Assembly: GCF_001751365.1 (NCBI RefSeq)
Contig: NZ_LJGT01000040.1
Coordinates: 372,001 to 436,000 of the forward strand
Source: Streptomyces abyssalis
GTDB taxonomy: Bacteria > Actinomycetota > Actinomycetes > Streptomycetales > Streptomycetaceae
DNA: 64,000 nt
Direction: 5' to 3'
The notes beneath the pieces were generated by a model. The model made no database searches. It was given only the letters and a program-made list of their open reading frames with translations, and had not been told where the DNA came from. Both the position numbers and the translations under genes were made by a program. Of this stretch, positions 8,713-16,467 are shown one piece after another (within the stretch, counting starts at the first letter, position 1; the number at the start of each line of letters is the position of its first letter).

Positions 8713-10458
8713 TCACGGCTTGCGCAGCAGCAGCTCCACGTTGCGGTCGTCGGGGTCGCCCTCCAGCCCGGTGCGGGCACCGGGCGCGTTGAGGGCCAGT
8801 TCGCGGTAGAGGGAGGCCAGTCCGGTCTGTGAGAGATCGTCGAAGTCGGTGCGCGCCGGTGCCGAGGACTCGATCAGGGTGGTGAACAGCGAGAGCGTGC
8901 CGTCCCCGTTGTCGGCCAGTTCCAGCGTCCGTGCCAGTTGAGGGAAGTCGACGTGGGAGGCCGTGGATATCTCCCAGAACGTACGGCGCGGTCTGATGCG
9001 GTTCTTGTGACTGTGGCCGTTGATCCAGGCCAGGACGTGCGGATTGCGGTGCAGCAGGGACAGGAGCCTGTCGCCGCCGTCCGGGATGGTCGTGCTGGTG
9101 TGGTGGCTGAAGATCAGCACATACGTGCCCTTGTCGCGCTCCTCCCTCAACCGGCGTTCCAGCCAGTCGAGTTGGGCGTCGCTCACGCTGCCCTTGTAGC
9201 CCCCGTCAAGCCGCGTCGTGTCCAGGCTGATGCCCGTAACGCCCTCCGCGACCCGGAAGGTGTAGTAGAGGCGGTCCTCGGCGAGATTGGCTTCGGTGTA
9301 GCCGTGCCCGACGGGACCCGCGCCCTTGTACCGGCGGCGCATGTGCGCACGAACCCAGTCCTTCCTGGTGAACGGCGCCCGCTCCAGGTCCGCGGTGACG
9401 CGCCGCATCTTCCGGGAGTCCGTCCGGGAGCGCAGCACCTCCTGGTACAGCTCACCCTTCGGGTCGTCGCCGCTGTCCAGCGCCTTCCACAGCCTGGCGG
9501 CCTCCGCCTCGGACTCCAGCTCCATCAGCTTCCTTCCTCCGACGGCGAAGTCCGCGAAGAAGGAGCTGCCGGCGTAACAGCCGCCCGGGAGGGCGTCGTG
9601 GTTGCCGGACGTGGAGTACCAGGGAAGCGCCAGGCCGGGGCTGTTGACCTGGCGTATCGCCGCCCGCAGATAGCCGGGGATGCGGGGGAAGCCCAACGCC
9701 TTGTCGTTGTCGCGGAGATCGTCGTCGGGATGCCAGTAGAGCTTCAGCCCGCTGTCGTGCACGCCCTCGTACCGGTCGACGTCGCCGGTGTTGGGGGTGA
9801 GGCGCCCGCCGGTCATCGCCGTCAGGAACCAGTCGAGTTCGGACCGGCAGTTGTTGTCGGTGTTGTCGCCGGTGGTCACCACGAACGACAGGGGCTCGCC
9901 GGTCGCCGGGCCGCCTCGCAGCGAGTTGACGCGTTCGATCAGGGAGACGGCGGCCGGGACGGAGAGCGCCTCCTGCGGCCGCCACGCTGCGCCGGTCTCC
10001 GCCCCCGGCCGCAGGAACTCGTAGCGCAACGGGTGCTGCACGTCGACCATGTGCAGATCCGTGAACTGGACGAACGCGGTCAGGGGCCGTCGCTTCTCCG
10101 CACGTCCGGAGCGCGCCTCCGCGAGATCCGTACGCACGAGCCGTTTCCAGCCCGGGCCGTCTTCGAGCCGGCGGTAGCCGTCGGCGTCTCCCCGCGGCGA
10201 GGCCACGCCGACGAGTGTGGTGCCCTCGGGCGACGGCTCCACCGGCTCGTCACGGGTGACGGGCGCCTGCGAGCGTGCACGGGCGGCGCGTGAACGTGCC
10301 ATGGCTGCGGGTGAGGGCGCCGCCTTCGGCGGCGGCTGACCGGCGTTGGCTGCGCCGAACACCGATCCGGCCCCCAGAGCGGTGGCCGCTCCGGCGCCGA
10401 GTGCGAGTAGGGTGCGGCGGTCGGGCAGACGTGTCTGCTTCCGGCTGCTGCGGTCCAT
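8713..10458 (-). CDS. Tat-exported calcineurin-like metallophosphoesterase (TIGR03767-like)
   Basis: 581 residues. The N-terminus carries a twin-arginine signal (DRRTLLALGAG, arginines 14 and 15) followed by a hydrophobic stretch ending near AANA. Dimetal phosphoesterase motifs run in order: FTDLHMVD (DxH), GDNTDNN (GDxxD), SGNHD (GNHD), FSHHTS and NGHSHKN (GHxH). The length and the long insert between GNHD and SHH match the actinobacterial TIGR03767 family. The start ATG has GGAGAGG upstream. It acts outside the membrane or in the wall; the natural phosphoester substrate is unknown. Transcribed alone, toward the EamA gene. Confidence 0.87.
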   Translation of the reverse strand: MDRSSRKQTRLPDRRTLLALGAGAATALGAGSVFGAANAGQPPPKAAPSPAAMARSRAARARSQAPVTRDEPVEPSPEGTTLVGVASPRGDADGYRRLEDGPGWKRLVRTDLAEARSGRAEKRRPLTAFVQFTDLHMVDVQHPLRYEFLRPGAETGAAWRPQEALSVPAAVSLIERVNSLRGGPATGEPLSFVVTTGDNTDNNCRSELDWFLTAMTGGRLTPNTGDVDRYEGVHDSGLKLYWHPDDDLRDNDKALGFPRIPGYLRAAIRQVNSPGLALPWYSTSGNHDALPGGCYAGSSFFADFAVGGRKLMELESEAEAARLWKALDSGDDPKGELYQEVLRSRTDSRKMRRVTADLERAPFTRKDWVRAHMRRRYKGAGPVGHGYTEANLAEDRLYYTFRVAEGVTGISLDTTRLDGGYKGSVSDAQLDWLERRLREERDKGTYVLIFSHHTSTTIPDGGDRLLSLLHRNPHVLAWINGHSHKNRIRPRRTFWEISTASHVDFPQLARTLELADNGDGTLSLFTTLIESSAPARTDFDDLSQTGLASLYRELALNAPGARTGLEGDPDDRNVELLLRKP

Positions 10459-10822
10459 GCGGGCTGCCTCTCCGGGTGAGGGACGCGAAGCGGAACGGGT
10501 GCCGCGCCGGGCCGCTCGTGTCGAACGGCCGGAACGACCTGCTCACCAGGGATGTTTGGCATCGGGAGTGACCTGCGTCTGAACGACGGCAGAACGCCGC
10601 ACGCCCATCCACACTCATGGATCACTGACCGGAACCTGATCCTCTTCCTCGTCGCCCGGCTCCGCCCGGCCGTCGTTCTGCCGCTCACCCGCCGTTCACC
10701 TGCCGCCTCGCCGGACCGCTCCGGCCGACCGGGTGCGCGGGTGGGAACCGCGTGCGGTCACCACGTGGAAGGATGGCCGAACTACGACATCGTGAGACCG
10801 CGAGAGCATGGGAGAGCACCAG
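10459..10822. other. 364-base divergent intergenic region
   Basis: Separates the minus-strand phosphoesterase from the plus-strand aminopeptidase and must contain both promoters. No palindrome or riboswitch stands out. Confidence 0.4.
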
Positions 10823-13408
10823 GTGCCTGGCACGAATCTGACACGCGAGGAGGCCCGCGAGCGCGCGCAGCTCCTCCGCGTGGACTCCTACGAGATCGAG
10901 CTGGATCTGAGCGGCGCGCAGGACGGGGGGACCTTCCGCTCCCGTACGCTCGTCCGCTTCGAGGCTGCCGAGCCCGCCTCCAGCTTCATCGACCTGGTGG
11001 CCCCCGAGGTGCACGAGATCACCCTGAACGGACGGTCCCTCGACCCCGGAGAGGCCTTCGCGGACTCCCGCATCGCGCTGCCCGGCCTCGCCCAGGGCCC
11101 CAACGAGCTGGTCGTCGTGGCCGACTGCTCGTACACCAACACCGGTGAGGGCCTGCACCGGTTCGTCGACCCGGTGGATCAGCAGGCCTATCTCTACACC
11201 CAGTTCGAGGTGCCCGACGCGCGGCGCGTCTTCGCCAGCTTCGAACAGCCGGATCTGAAGGCCACCTTCCAGTTCACCGTGCGTGCTCCCGAAGGCTGGA
11301 CGGTGATCTCGAACTCGCCGACGCCGGAGCCGGAGGGCGGACTGTGGCGTTTCGAGCCGACTCCCCGCATCTCCTCCTACATCACGGCGCTCATCGTCGG
11401 CCCGTACCACTCGGTGCACAGCACCTGGGAGGGCGGCGGACGCACCGTCGGCCTGGGCATCTACTGCCGCCCTTCGCTGGCCGAACACCTCGACGCCGAG
11501 GCGATCTTCGAGGTGACGCGGCAGGGATTCGACTGGTTCCAGGAGAAGTTCGACTACCCCTACCCCTTCGCCAAGTACGACCAGCTGTTCGTGCCCGAGT
11601 TCAACGCGGGCGCCATGGAGAACGCGGGCGCGGTCACCATCCGCGACCAGTACGTCTTCCGCTCAAAGGTGACGGACGCCGCGTACGAGGCACGAGCGGA
11701 GACGATCCTCCACGAGCTGGCCCACATGTGGTTCGGCGACCTCGTGACGATGGAGTGGTGGAACGACCTCTGGCTGAACGAGTCGTTCGCCACCTACACC
11801 TCCGTGGCGTGCATGGCGGCGGCTCCCGGCTCCCGCTGGCCGCACTCCTGGACGACGTTCGCCAACCAGATGAAGACCTGGGCGTACAGGCAGGACCAAC
11901 TCCCCTCCACCCACCCGATCATGGCGGAGATCCGCGACCTGGACGACGTCCTGGTCAACTTCGACGGCATCACCTACGCCAAGGGCGCGTCCGTGCTGAA
12001 GCAGCTCGTCGCCTACGTCGGCGAGGAGGCCTTCTTCAGCGGCGTGCAGCGCTACTTCAAGCGGCACGAGTGGGGCAACACCCGGCTGAGCGACCTGCTC
12101 GGCGCCCTGGAGGAGACCACGTGGCGGTCCGACCTGTCGGAGTGGTCGAAGGCGTGGCTCGAGACCGCCGGCATCAACGTGCTGCGGCCCGAGATCGAGA
12201 CCGACGCCTCGGGCACCATCACCTCCTTCGCCGTACGGCAGGAGGCGCCGGCGCTGCCCCCGGGAGCCACCGGTGAGCCGACGCTGCGCCCGCACCGCAT
12301 CAGCATCGGCGGATACGACCTGGAGGACGGGCGGCTGCGGGCCTCCCGGCGCATCGAGACGGACGTGACCGGCGACCTCACCGAGGTGGACAACTGGGTG
12401 GGCCAGAAGCGTCCCGACGTCGTCCTCCTCAACGACGGGGACCTCTCGTACGCGAAGGTCCGGCTCGACGCACACTCGCTGGAGACGGTCAAGCAGCACA
12501 TCGGGGACTTCACGGACTCCCTGCCCCGCGCACTGTGCTGGGCCTCCGCGTGGGACATGACCCGCGACGGCGAACTGCCCGCCCGCGGTTATCTCGCCCT
12601 CGTACTCTCCGGCATCACCGAGGAGTCGGACATCGGCCTCGTCCAGTCGCTGCAGCGGCAGGTCAAGCTCGCCCTCGACCTGTACGCCGATCCGCGGTGG
12701 CGGGAGACCGGCCTGCTGCAGTGGTCGGAGGCGGCCCTGGAGCAGCTCCGCGCGGCAGCCCCCGGCAGCGACCACCAGCTCGCGTGGGCCCGCGCCTTCG
12801 CGTCCGCCGCCCGTACGGACGGCCAACTGACGCTGCTGGAAGGCCTGTTGGACGGAAGCACGTCGGTGGAGGGCCTCGCCGTCGACACGGAGCTGCGCTG
12901 GGCGCTGCTCCAGCGGCTCGCCGCCACCGGACGGGCAGGGGAGAAGGAGATCGCGGCCGAGCTGGAGCGCGACGCCACCTCGGCCGGCGAGCGGTACGCG
13001 GCGATGGCACGGGCCGCACGGCCCACGGCCGAGGCCAAGGCCGAGGCGTGGGCCTCGGTGGTCGGCAGCGGTGCCGCGGAGGAGACGGGGCTTCCCAACG
13101 CGGTGCAGGAAGCGGTCATCGGCGGGTTCCTGCAGACCGACCAGAGGGAACTGCTCGCGCCGTACGCCGAGAAGTACTTCGAGGTGGTCAAGGACATCTG
13201 GGAGCAGCGCAGTCACGAGATGGCACAGCAGATCGCGGTCGGTCTCTACCCGACGCTCCAGGTCTCGCAGGAGATCCTCGACGCCACGGACGCGTGGCTG
13301 GAGAAGGCCCGGCCCGGGGCGGCGCTGCGGCGCCTGGTGACCGAGTCGCGGGCGGGCGTGGAGCGTGCGCTGCGCGCGCAGCAGGCGGACGCGGCTGCTG
13401 CGGGCTGA
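10823..13408 (+). CDS. pepN: M1 family aminopeptidase N (copy 1)
   Basis: 861-residue zinc aminopeptidase that removes N-terminal residues from peptides in the cytoplasm. The GTG at 10823 is chosen over ATG 10808 because it has GGGAGAG six bases upstream and gives VPGTNLTREEA, matching the N-terminus of the second copy (MPGENLTQQEA). Substrate-binding G263-A-M-E-N, zinc motif H297-E-L-A-H301 and the third zinc ligand E320 in NESFATY are all intact, so it should be active. A C-terminal ERAP1-like helical domain (about 520-850) completes the family architecture. A hairpin terminator follows about 190 bases later. The paralogue at 16468-19200 lies on the opposite strand. Confidence 0.95.
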   Translation: MPGTNLTREEARERAQLLRVDSYEIELDLSGAQDGGTFRSRTLVRFEAAEPASSFIDLVAPEVHEITLNGRSLDPGEAFADSRIALPGLAQGPNELVVVADCSYTNTGEGLHRFVDPVDQQAYLYTQFEVPDARRVFASFEQPDLKATFQFTVRAPEGWTVISNSPTPEPEGGLWRFEPTPRISSYITALIVGPYHSVHSTWEGGGRTVGLGIYCRPSLAEHLDAEAIFEVTRQGFDWFQEKFDYPYPFAKYDQLFVPEFNAGAMENAGAVTIRDQYVFRSKVTDAAYEARAETILHELAHMWFGDLVTMEWWNDLWLNESFATYTSVACMAAAPGSRWPHSWTTFANQMKTWAYRQDQLPSTHPIMAEIRDLDDVLVNFDGITYAKGASVLKQLVAYVGEEAFFSGVQRYFKRHEWGNTRLSDLLGALEETTWRSDLSEWSKAWLETAGINVLRPEIETDASGTITSFAVRQEAPALPPGATGEPTLRPHRISIGGYDLEDGRLRASRRIETDVTGDLTEVDNWVGQKRPDVVLLNDGDLSYAKVRLDAHSLETVKQHIGDFTDSLPRALCWASAWDMTRDGELPARGYLALVLSGITEESDIGLVQSLQRQVKLALDLYADPRWRETGLLQWSEAALEQLRAAAPGSDHQLAWARAFASAARTDGQLTLLEGLLDGSTSVEGLAVDTELRWALLQRLAATGRAGEKEIAAELERDATSAGERYAAMARAARPTAEAKAEAWASVVGSGAAEETGLPNAVQEAVIGGFLQTDQRELLAPYAEKYFEVVKDIWEQRSHEMAQQIAVGLYPTLQVSQEILDATDAWLEKARPGAALRRLVTESRAGVERALRAQQADAAAAG

Positions 13409-13593
13409 GGCAGGTGTGCGGGGCGCGCGGTGAGGCTGCGCGCCCCGTACCTGGTGCCGTCACCGGACAGAGTCTGCCGGGAGGGGCACTGGAACGGCCG
13501 GGGCGTGACCGGGCCGGGTTGGCGGACATCCGGCGGCCCCCCGCGCGGACGGCAGATCCGTCACTCCGGCCCGGCTGCCCCGGAGGCGCCCGA

Positions 13594-13619
13594 AGGCCCC
13601 CGGTCTGCGCCGGGGGCCT
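13594..13619 (+). terminator. hairpin terminator after pepN
   Basis: A 9-bp GC stem (13595-13603 with 13610-13618), extended by one A-T pair, with a six-base loop. It lies about 190 bases past the stop codon. Confidence 0.5.
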
Positions 13620-13650
13620 CCGTGTGGGGGGATGCGGGCGGTGCATCTCT

Positions 13651-13723
13651 CAGGCGTGGTGCGTACAACTGCGCTGTTCAGGCGTGGTGCGTTGTGTTGC
13701 TACGCGCTGTTCCGGCGTGGTGC
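13651..13723. repeat. three near-identical direct repeats of about 20 bases
   Basis: The unit GCGCTGTTCMGGCGTGGTGC occurs fully at 13671 and 13704, and its last 14 bases (CAGGCGTGGTGCGT) at 13651. They lie just past the 3' end of the minus-strand snapalysin gene, in a 394-base region (13409-13802) that otherwise has only the pepN terminator. No coding or known element explains them. Confidence 0.6.
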
Positions 13724-13802
13724 TGGGCTGATTCTTCTGTTGGATCTTCTGTTCTTTCCGGCCCGCGGGCCGGCACTGCTGCTGGGCTGTTGTGCTGCTC
13801 GG

Positions 13803-14468
13803 CTACTTGCCGAATGCCGCCTGGTCGAATGCGGCACTCGCCACGCCGTTCGCCCACAGGGACTCGACCTGTGCGGCTTCGTTGGCGTCCGGCTTGTCGT
13901 TGGTGCAGGAGGGGCCGGGGCCGCCACCGGACATCAGCTCGCTGCACGGTCCCTCGTAGTGGTCCGGCAGGCCGAGCACGTGCCCGGTCTCGTGGGAGGC
14001 GACGCGGTTGGAGTCGTACTCCTGGTTCTGGGCGTAGTCCAGGAAGATGTAGCCGTTGCCGTGACCGTCGGTCGAGGCGTACGAACCACGCGGGTCGTTG
14101 CCCTCGCGGTAGTCGAAGCTGGCGTTGCCGCCCTCAGCGAGCGTCACGTTGTTGACGGCCGCGTTCCAGACGGCCGTGCTGTTCGCTATCTCGCTTGCGA
14201 AGGTGGGGGCGCCGCTCGCGTCGTAGTTGACGGTGACGGCCTGAGTGCCGGGCTTGGCGGCCTGCTTCTTGAGCGCGTCCTTCACGACGGCCTTGAAGAA
14301 CGCCTCGGTTGCCTTGTCCGATTCGCCGATGTATCCGGCGCGGGTTGCGCTGCTCTTCGAGGTGCTGCCACTGTCGTCCGGCGTGGCAGCCGAGGCGGGC
14401 ATCGCACCCAGACCCAAGGCCAGTCCGAGGCCGAGTGCCGCTGAGATTGCCGTGGTGCGGTGTCTCAT
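13803..14468 (-). CDS. snpA: snapalysin, small extracellular zinc metalloprotease (M7)
   Basis: 221-residue pre-proprotein. The signal peptide ends MPASA-AT, a propeptide of roughly 40-60 residues follows, then the protease domain. The metzincin-like zinc site reads H159-E-T-G-H163-VLGLPD169, the HExxHxxGxxD form peculiar to snapalysins in which Asp is the third zinc ligand. C175 and C188 flank the SELMSGGGPGPS segment and should form the family disulphide. Snapalysins cut beside aromatic residues and degrade milk proteins. A divergent LysR gene and a T-N11-A site lie upstream, as in known snpA/snpR (mprA/mprR) loci where the regulator activates the protease. The stop is followed by three unexplained direct repeats. 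Confidence 0.93.
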   Translation of the reverse strand: MRHRTTAISAALGLGLALGLGAMPASAATPDDSGSTSKSSATRAGYIGESDKATEAFFKAVVKDALKKQAAKPGTQAVTVNYDASGAPTFASEIANSTAVWNAAVNNVTLAEGGNASFDYREGNDPRGSYASTDGHGNGYIFLDYAQNQEYDSNRVASHETGHVLGLPDHYEGPCSELMSGGGPGPSCTNDKPDANEAAQVESLWANGVASAAFDQAAFGK

Positions 14469-14595
14469 GGGGGGTCTCCTTGTGGTCCGTAGCGCCGTGA
14501 CCGCTGCAAGGTGGGGTGCGGCCCCGTGCTTCCGGAAGAACTCCTGCCGACGAAGAGTCTGTTGGAGACCGGGCCGCGCGGGATGATGGCAAGTA

Positions 14596-14616
14596 GTGAT
14601 AGGCCCGTCGCATCAC
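14596..14616. promoter_or_regulatory. LysR-type operator (T-N11-A) between snpA and its regulator
   Basis: A perfect dyad GTGAT-N11-ATCAC. LysR proteins bind T-N11-A within such dyads. It sits 128 bases upstream of the snpA start and 72 bases upstream of the regulator start, so one site could serve both activation and autocontrol. Confidence 0.7.
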
Positions 14617-14675
14617 CCGATACGCAGGGCGTTCCGGGACCCTTCGGCGTCTGGTGTGACGAACGCCCGCTTGGC

Positions 14676-14681
14676 TATGCT
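14676..14681 (+). promoter_or_regulatory. -10 box of a leaderless promoter for the LysR gene
   Basis: TATGCT ends seven bases before the GTG at 14689; no Shine-Dalgarno sequence is present. The in-frame ATG at 14677 lies inside this box and is therefore an unlikely start. Confidence 0.45.
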
Positions 14682-14688
14682 CCGCCGT

Positions 14689-15681
14689 GTGGAGCTGGAA
14701 GTGAGGCATCTTCGCGCGCTCTGCGCGATCGCCGACACGGGCAGTGTGCACAAGGCCGCCCGTCAACTCGGCATGACTCAGCCCTCATTGACCACGCAGC
14801 TCCGCCGGATCGAGCAGGCCGTCGGCGGTCAGCTCTTCTCCCGGGAGCGTACGGGCAGCATCCCCACCCCGCTGGGCAAGTTCGTCCTGTGCCGGGCACG
14901 GCCCCTCGTGGCCGAGATGACCGCGCTGGTGAGCGAGGCGCAAGCCGCCGCGAGCCGCGCCGGCGGCGAGTATCTGCGCATCGGAAGCACCGGCTCTCCG
15001 GCGGTGCCGGGCTGGTTGCGCAGACTGCGCGCGCGGTTCCCCGAGGCGGACACCACCTTCCACATGGACGCCTCGGCCCACACCCTGCTGCGCATGATCG
15101 CGTCGAACCAGCTCGACGCCGTCTTCGTGCACGAGGTCGAGGGCTCGCCGCTGCGGATACCGGACGGCGTGGAGCTGCACGTACTCGTCGAGCGCGAGCC
15201 GCAGTTCGTCGCCCTCTCCGCGACGCACCCGGCCGCGTCCCGCCCGGTGCTGAGCCTCGCGGAACTCGCACACGAGAGATGGATGGTGGACCCGACGGCG
15301 GACGGTGAATGGACCGGGCTGCGCAGGGTCTTCACCGAGGCGGGCATCAGCCCGCGAGTGGTGCACGGCGACAATCTGGCAGCCGCCGACCTCGTGGCAG
15401 CCGGCGAGGTGGTCGCGCCATGCCAGCCCACCGCGCCCGCGCGCCCCGGCAGGGTCGTACGTCCGCTGCTCGGCGATCCGCTGGCGGTGCGGCTGCTGCT
15501 GGCGACCCGCGAGACGACCGCGGGTGCGGTTCCCGACACGGCGCCCGTGATCGAACCGGCCGCGCTCCTGGCCGACCTCGAAGCGGCATACCGCGAGGTG
15601 GCGTGGGCGAGTGACGCCTACCGTCACTGGTATCAACGGCACGACGACAGCTCGTCGTTGCCGTTCACGGTCGTGGCTTAG
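14689..15681 (+). CDS. snpR: LysR-family transcriptional regulator of snapalysin
   Basis: 330 residues from the GTG at 14689 (VELEVRHLRALCAIADTGS). The N-terminal winged helix-turn-helix spans about residues 3-62, with the recognition region KAARQLGMTQPSLTTQLRRIE. The rest is the two-lobed LysR effector-binding domain (about 90-290). The sequence ELEVRHLR..CAIADTGS.HKAARQLG is close to the Streptomyces MprR/SnpR regulators, and the gene is divergent from snpA with a shared operator. It should activate snpA in response to an unknown ligand or growth state. The gene appears leaderless. Confidence 0.88.
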   Translation: MELEVRHLRALCAIADTGSVHKAARQLGMTQPSLTTQLRRIEQAVGGQLFSRERTGSIPTPLGKFVLCRARPLVAEMTALVSEAQAAASRAGGEYLRIGSTGSPAVPGWLRRLRARFPEADTTFHMDASAHTLLRMIASNQLDAVFVHEVEGSPLRIPDGVELHVLVEREPQFVALSATHPAASRPVLSLAELAHERWMVDPTADGEWTGLRRVFTEAGISPRVVHGDNLAAADLVAAGEVVAPCQPTAPARPGRVVRPLLGDPLAVRLLLATRETTAGAVPDTAPVIEPAALLADLEAAYREVAWASDAYRHWYQRHDDSSSLPFTVVA

Positions 15682-15717
15682 GCCTGTCGGACGGGCCCTG
15701 GAGCCGGGAGACGTGGC

Positions 15718-16347
15718 TCAGGGGCGGGCGAACCGGCGCCACCGGAGCTTCAGCCGCCTCACCAGTGCGTCGAAGACGTTCGGCGTGGTGACGGCGACGG
15801 ACGAATGGCTGCCCTCACCCGAGAGCCGGACCCGGAACCGGGCCCGCTGCGGAGCACCTTCCCGGTCGTCGCTTCCGTACTTGACCGACCCCCACTTGAG
15901 GACGAGCCCGTCGTCCACCACCTCGGTGCCCTCCGGGACGAGCACCCGCACCGAGGAGTGCTGCAGGTCGACTTCGACGGCGACCTCACCGGCGAGGACG
16001 ACCGCCTCGGTCATGTCCAGCCGCACCGCGCCGTGCTTGGCCTCGACGTCGATCCGCCTCGGCACCGGCCAGCGGCCCTCGCGGCGCACGGTCGACCCGT
16101 GTGCCCGCAGCACCAGCTCCTGCTGCGGAGCAGGCGATGCGATCTCGGGCAGATCGGCCGTGATCGGCTCCAGCTCGCCGTAGGTCCGCGCCTGATAGGC
16201 GAGGGTCATCCGCTCCTCGAACTCGGCGAGGTCGATGCGCCCCTCGCTCGCGGCGTCCCTCAGCCGCTCCACGACCTGCTCACGATCGTCATCCGACGCC
16301 CGTTGCGCAAGGCGCTTCGACACCGGTTCGGGCTGCTGTTCGCTCAC
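15718..16347 (-). CDS. DUF1707 (SHOCT-like) protein with C-terminal LiaF-like beta domain
   Basis: 209 residues. Residues about 14-66 (ASDDDREQVVERLRDAASEGRIDLAEFEERMTLAY is the core, cited here in part) fit the DUF1707 motif with its ASDADRE-like start and GRL..EEFEER pattern. The remaining part (VVLAGEVAVEVDLQHSSVRV, GTEVVDDGLVLKWG) resembles the beta-sheet domain of LiaF and cell-wall-active-antibiotic response proteins. No membrane segment is present. TAGGAT lies seven bases upstream of the GTG start, so it is probably leaderless. Function unknown; likely cytoplasmic. Confidence 0.75.
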   Translation of the reverse strand: MSEQQPEPVSKRLAQRASDDDREQVVERLRDAASEGRIDLAEFEERMTLAYQARTYGELEPITADLPEIASPAPQQELVLRAHGSTVRREGRWPVPRRIDVEAKHGAVRLDMTEAVVLAGEVAVEVDLQHSSVRVLVPEGTEVVDDGLVLKWGSVKYGSDDREGAPQRARFRVRLSGEGSHSSVAVTTPNVFDALVRRLKLRWRRFARP

Positions 16348-16354
16348 CCGCCGG

Positions 16355-16360
16355 ATCCTA
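16355..16360 (-). promoter_or_regulatory. -10 box of a leaderless promoter for the DUF1707 gene
   Basis: TAGGAT on the minus strand, seven bases before the GTG start at 16347, with no Shine-Dalgarno sequence between. Confidence 0.5.
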
Positions 16361-16467
16361 CGGCAGACCTCCCTGGCAGCAGGAGTCCGTGGTGCAGGCC
16401 CGACAGGGCAACTGCGGGCCGCGACAAGTCAGTCGGTGTCCGCGCGAGCACGATGGTCAGCTTCGTG

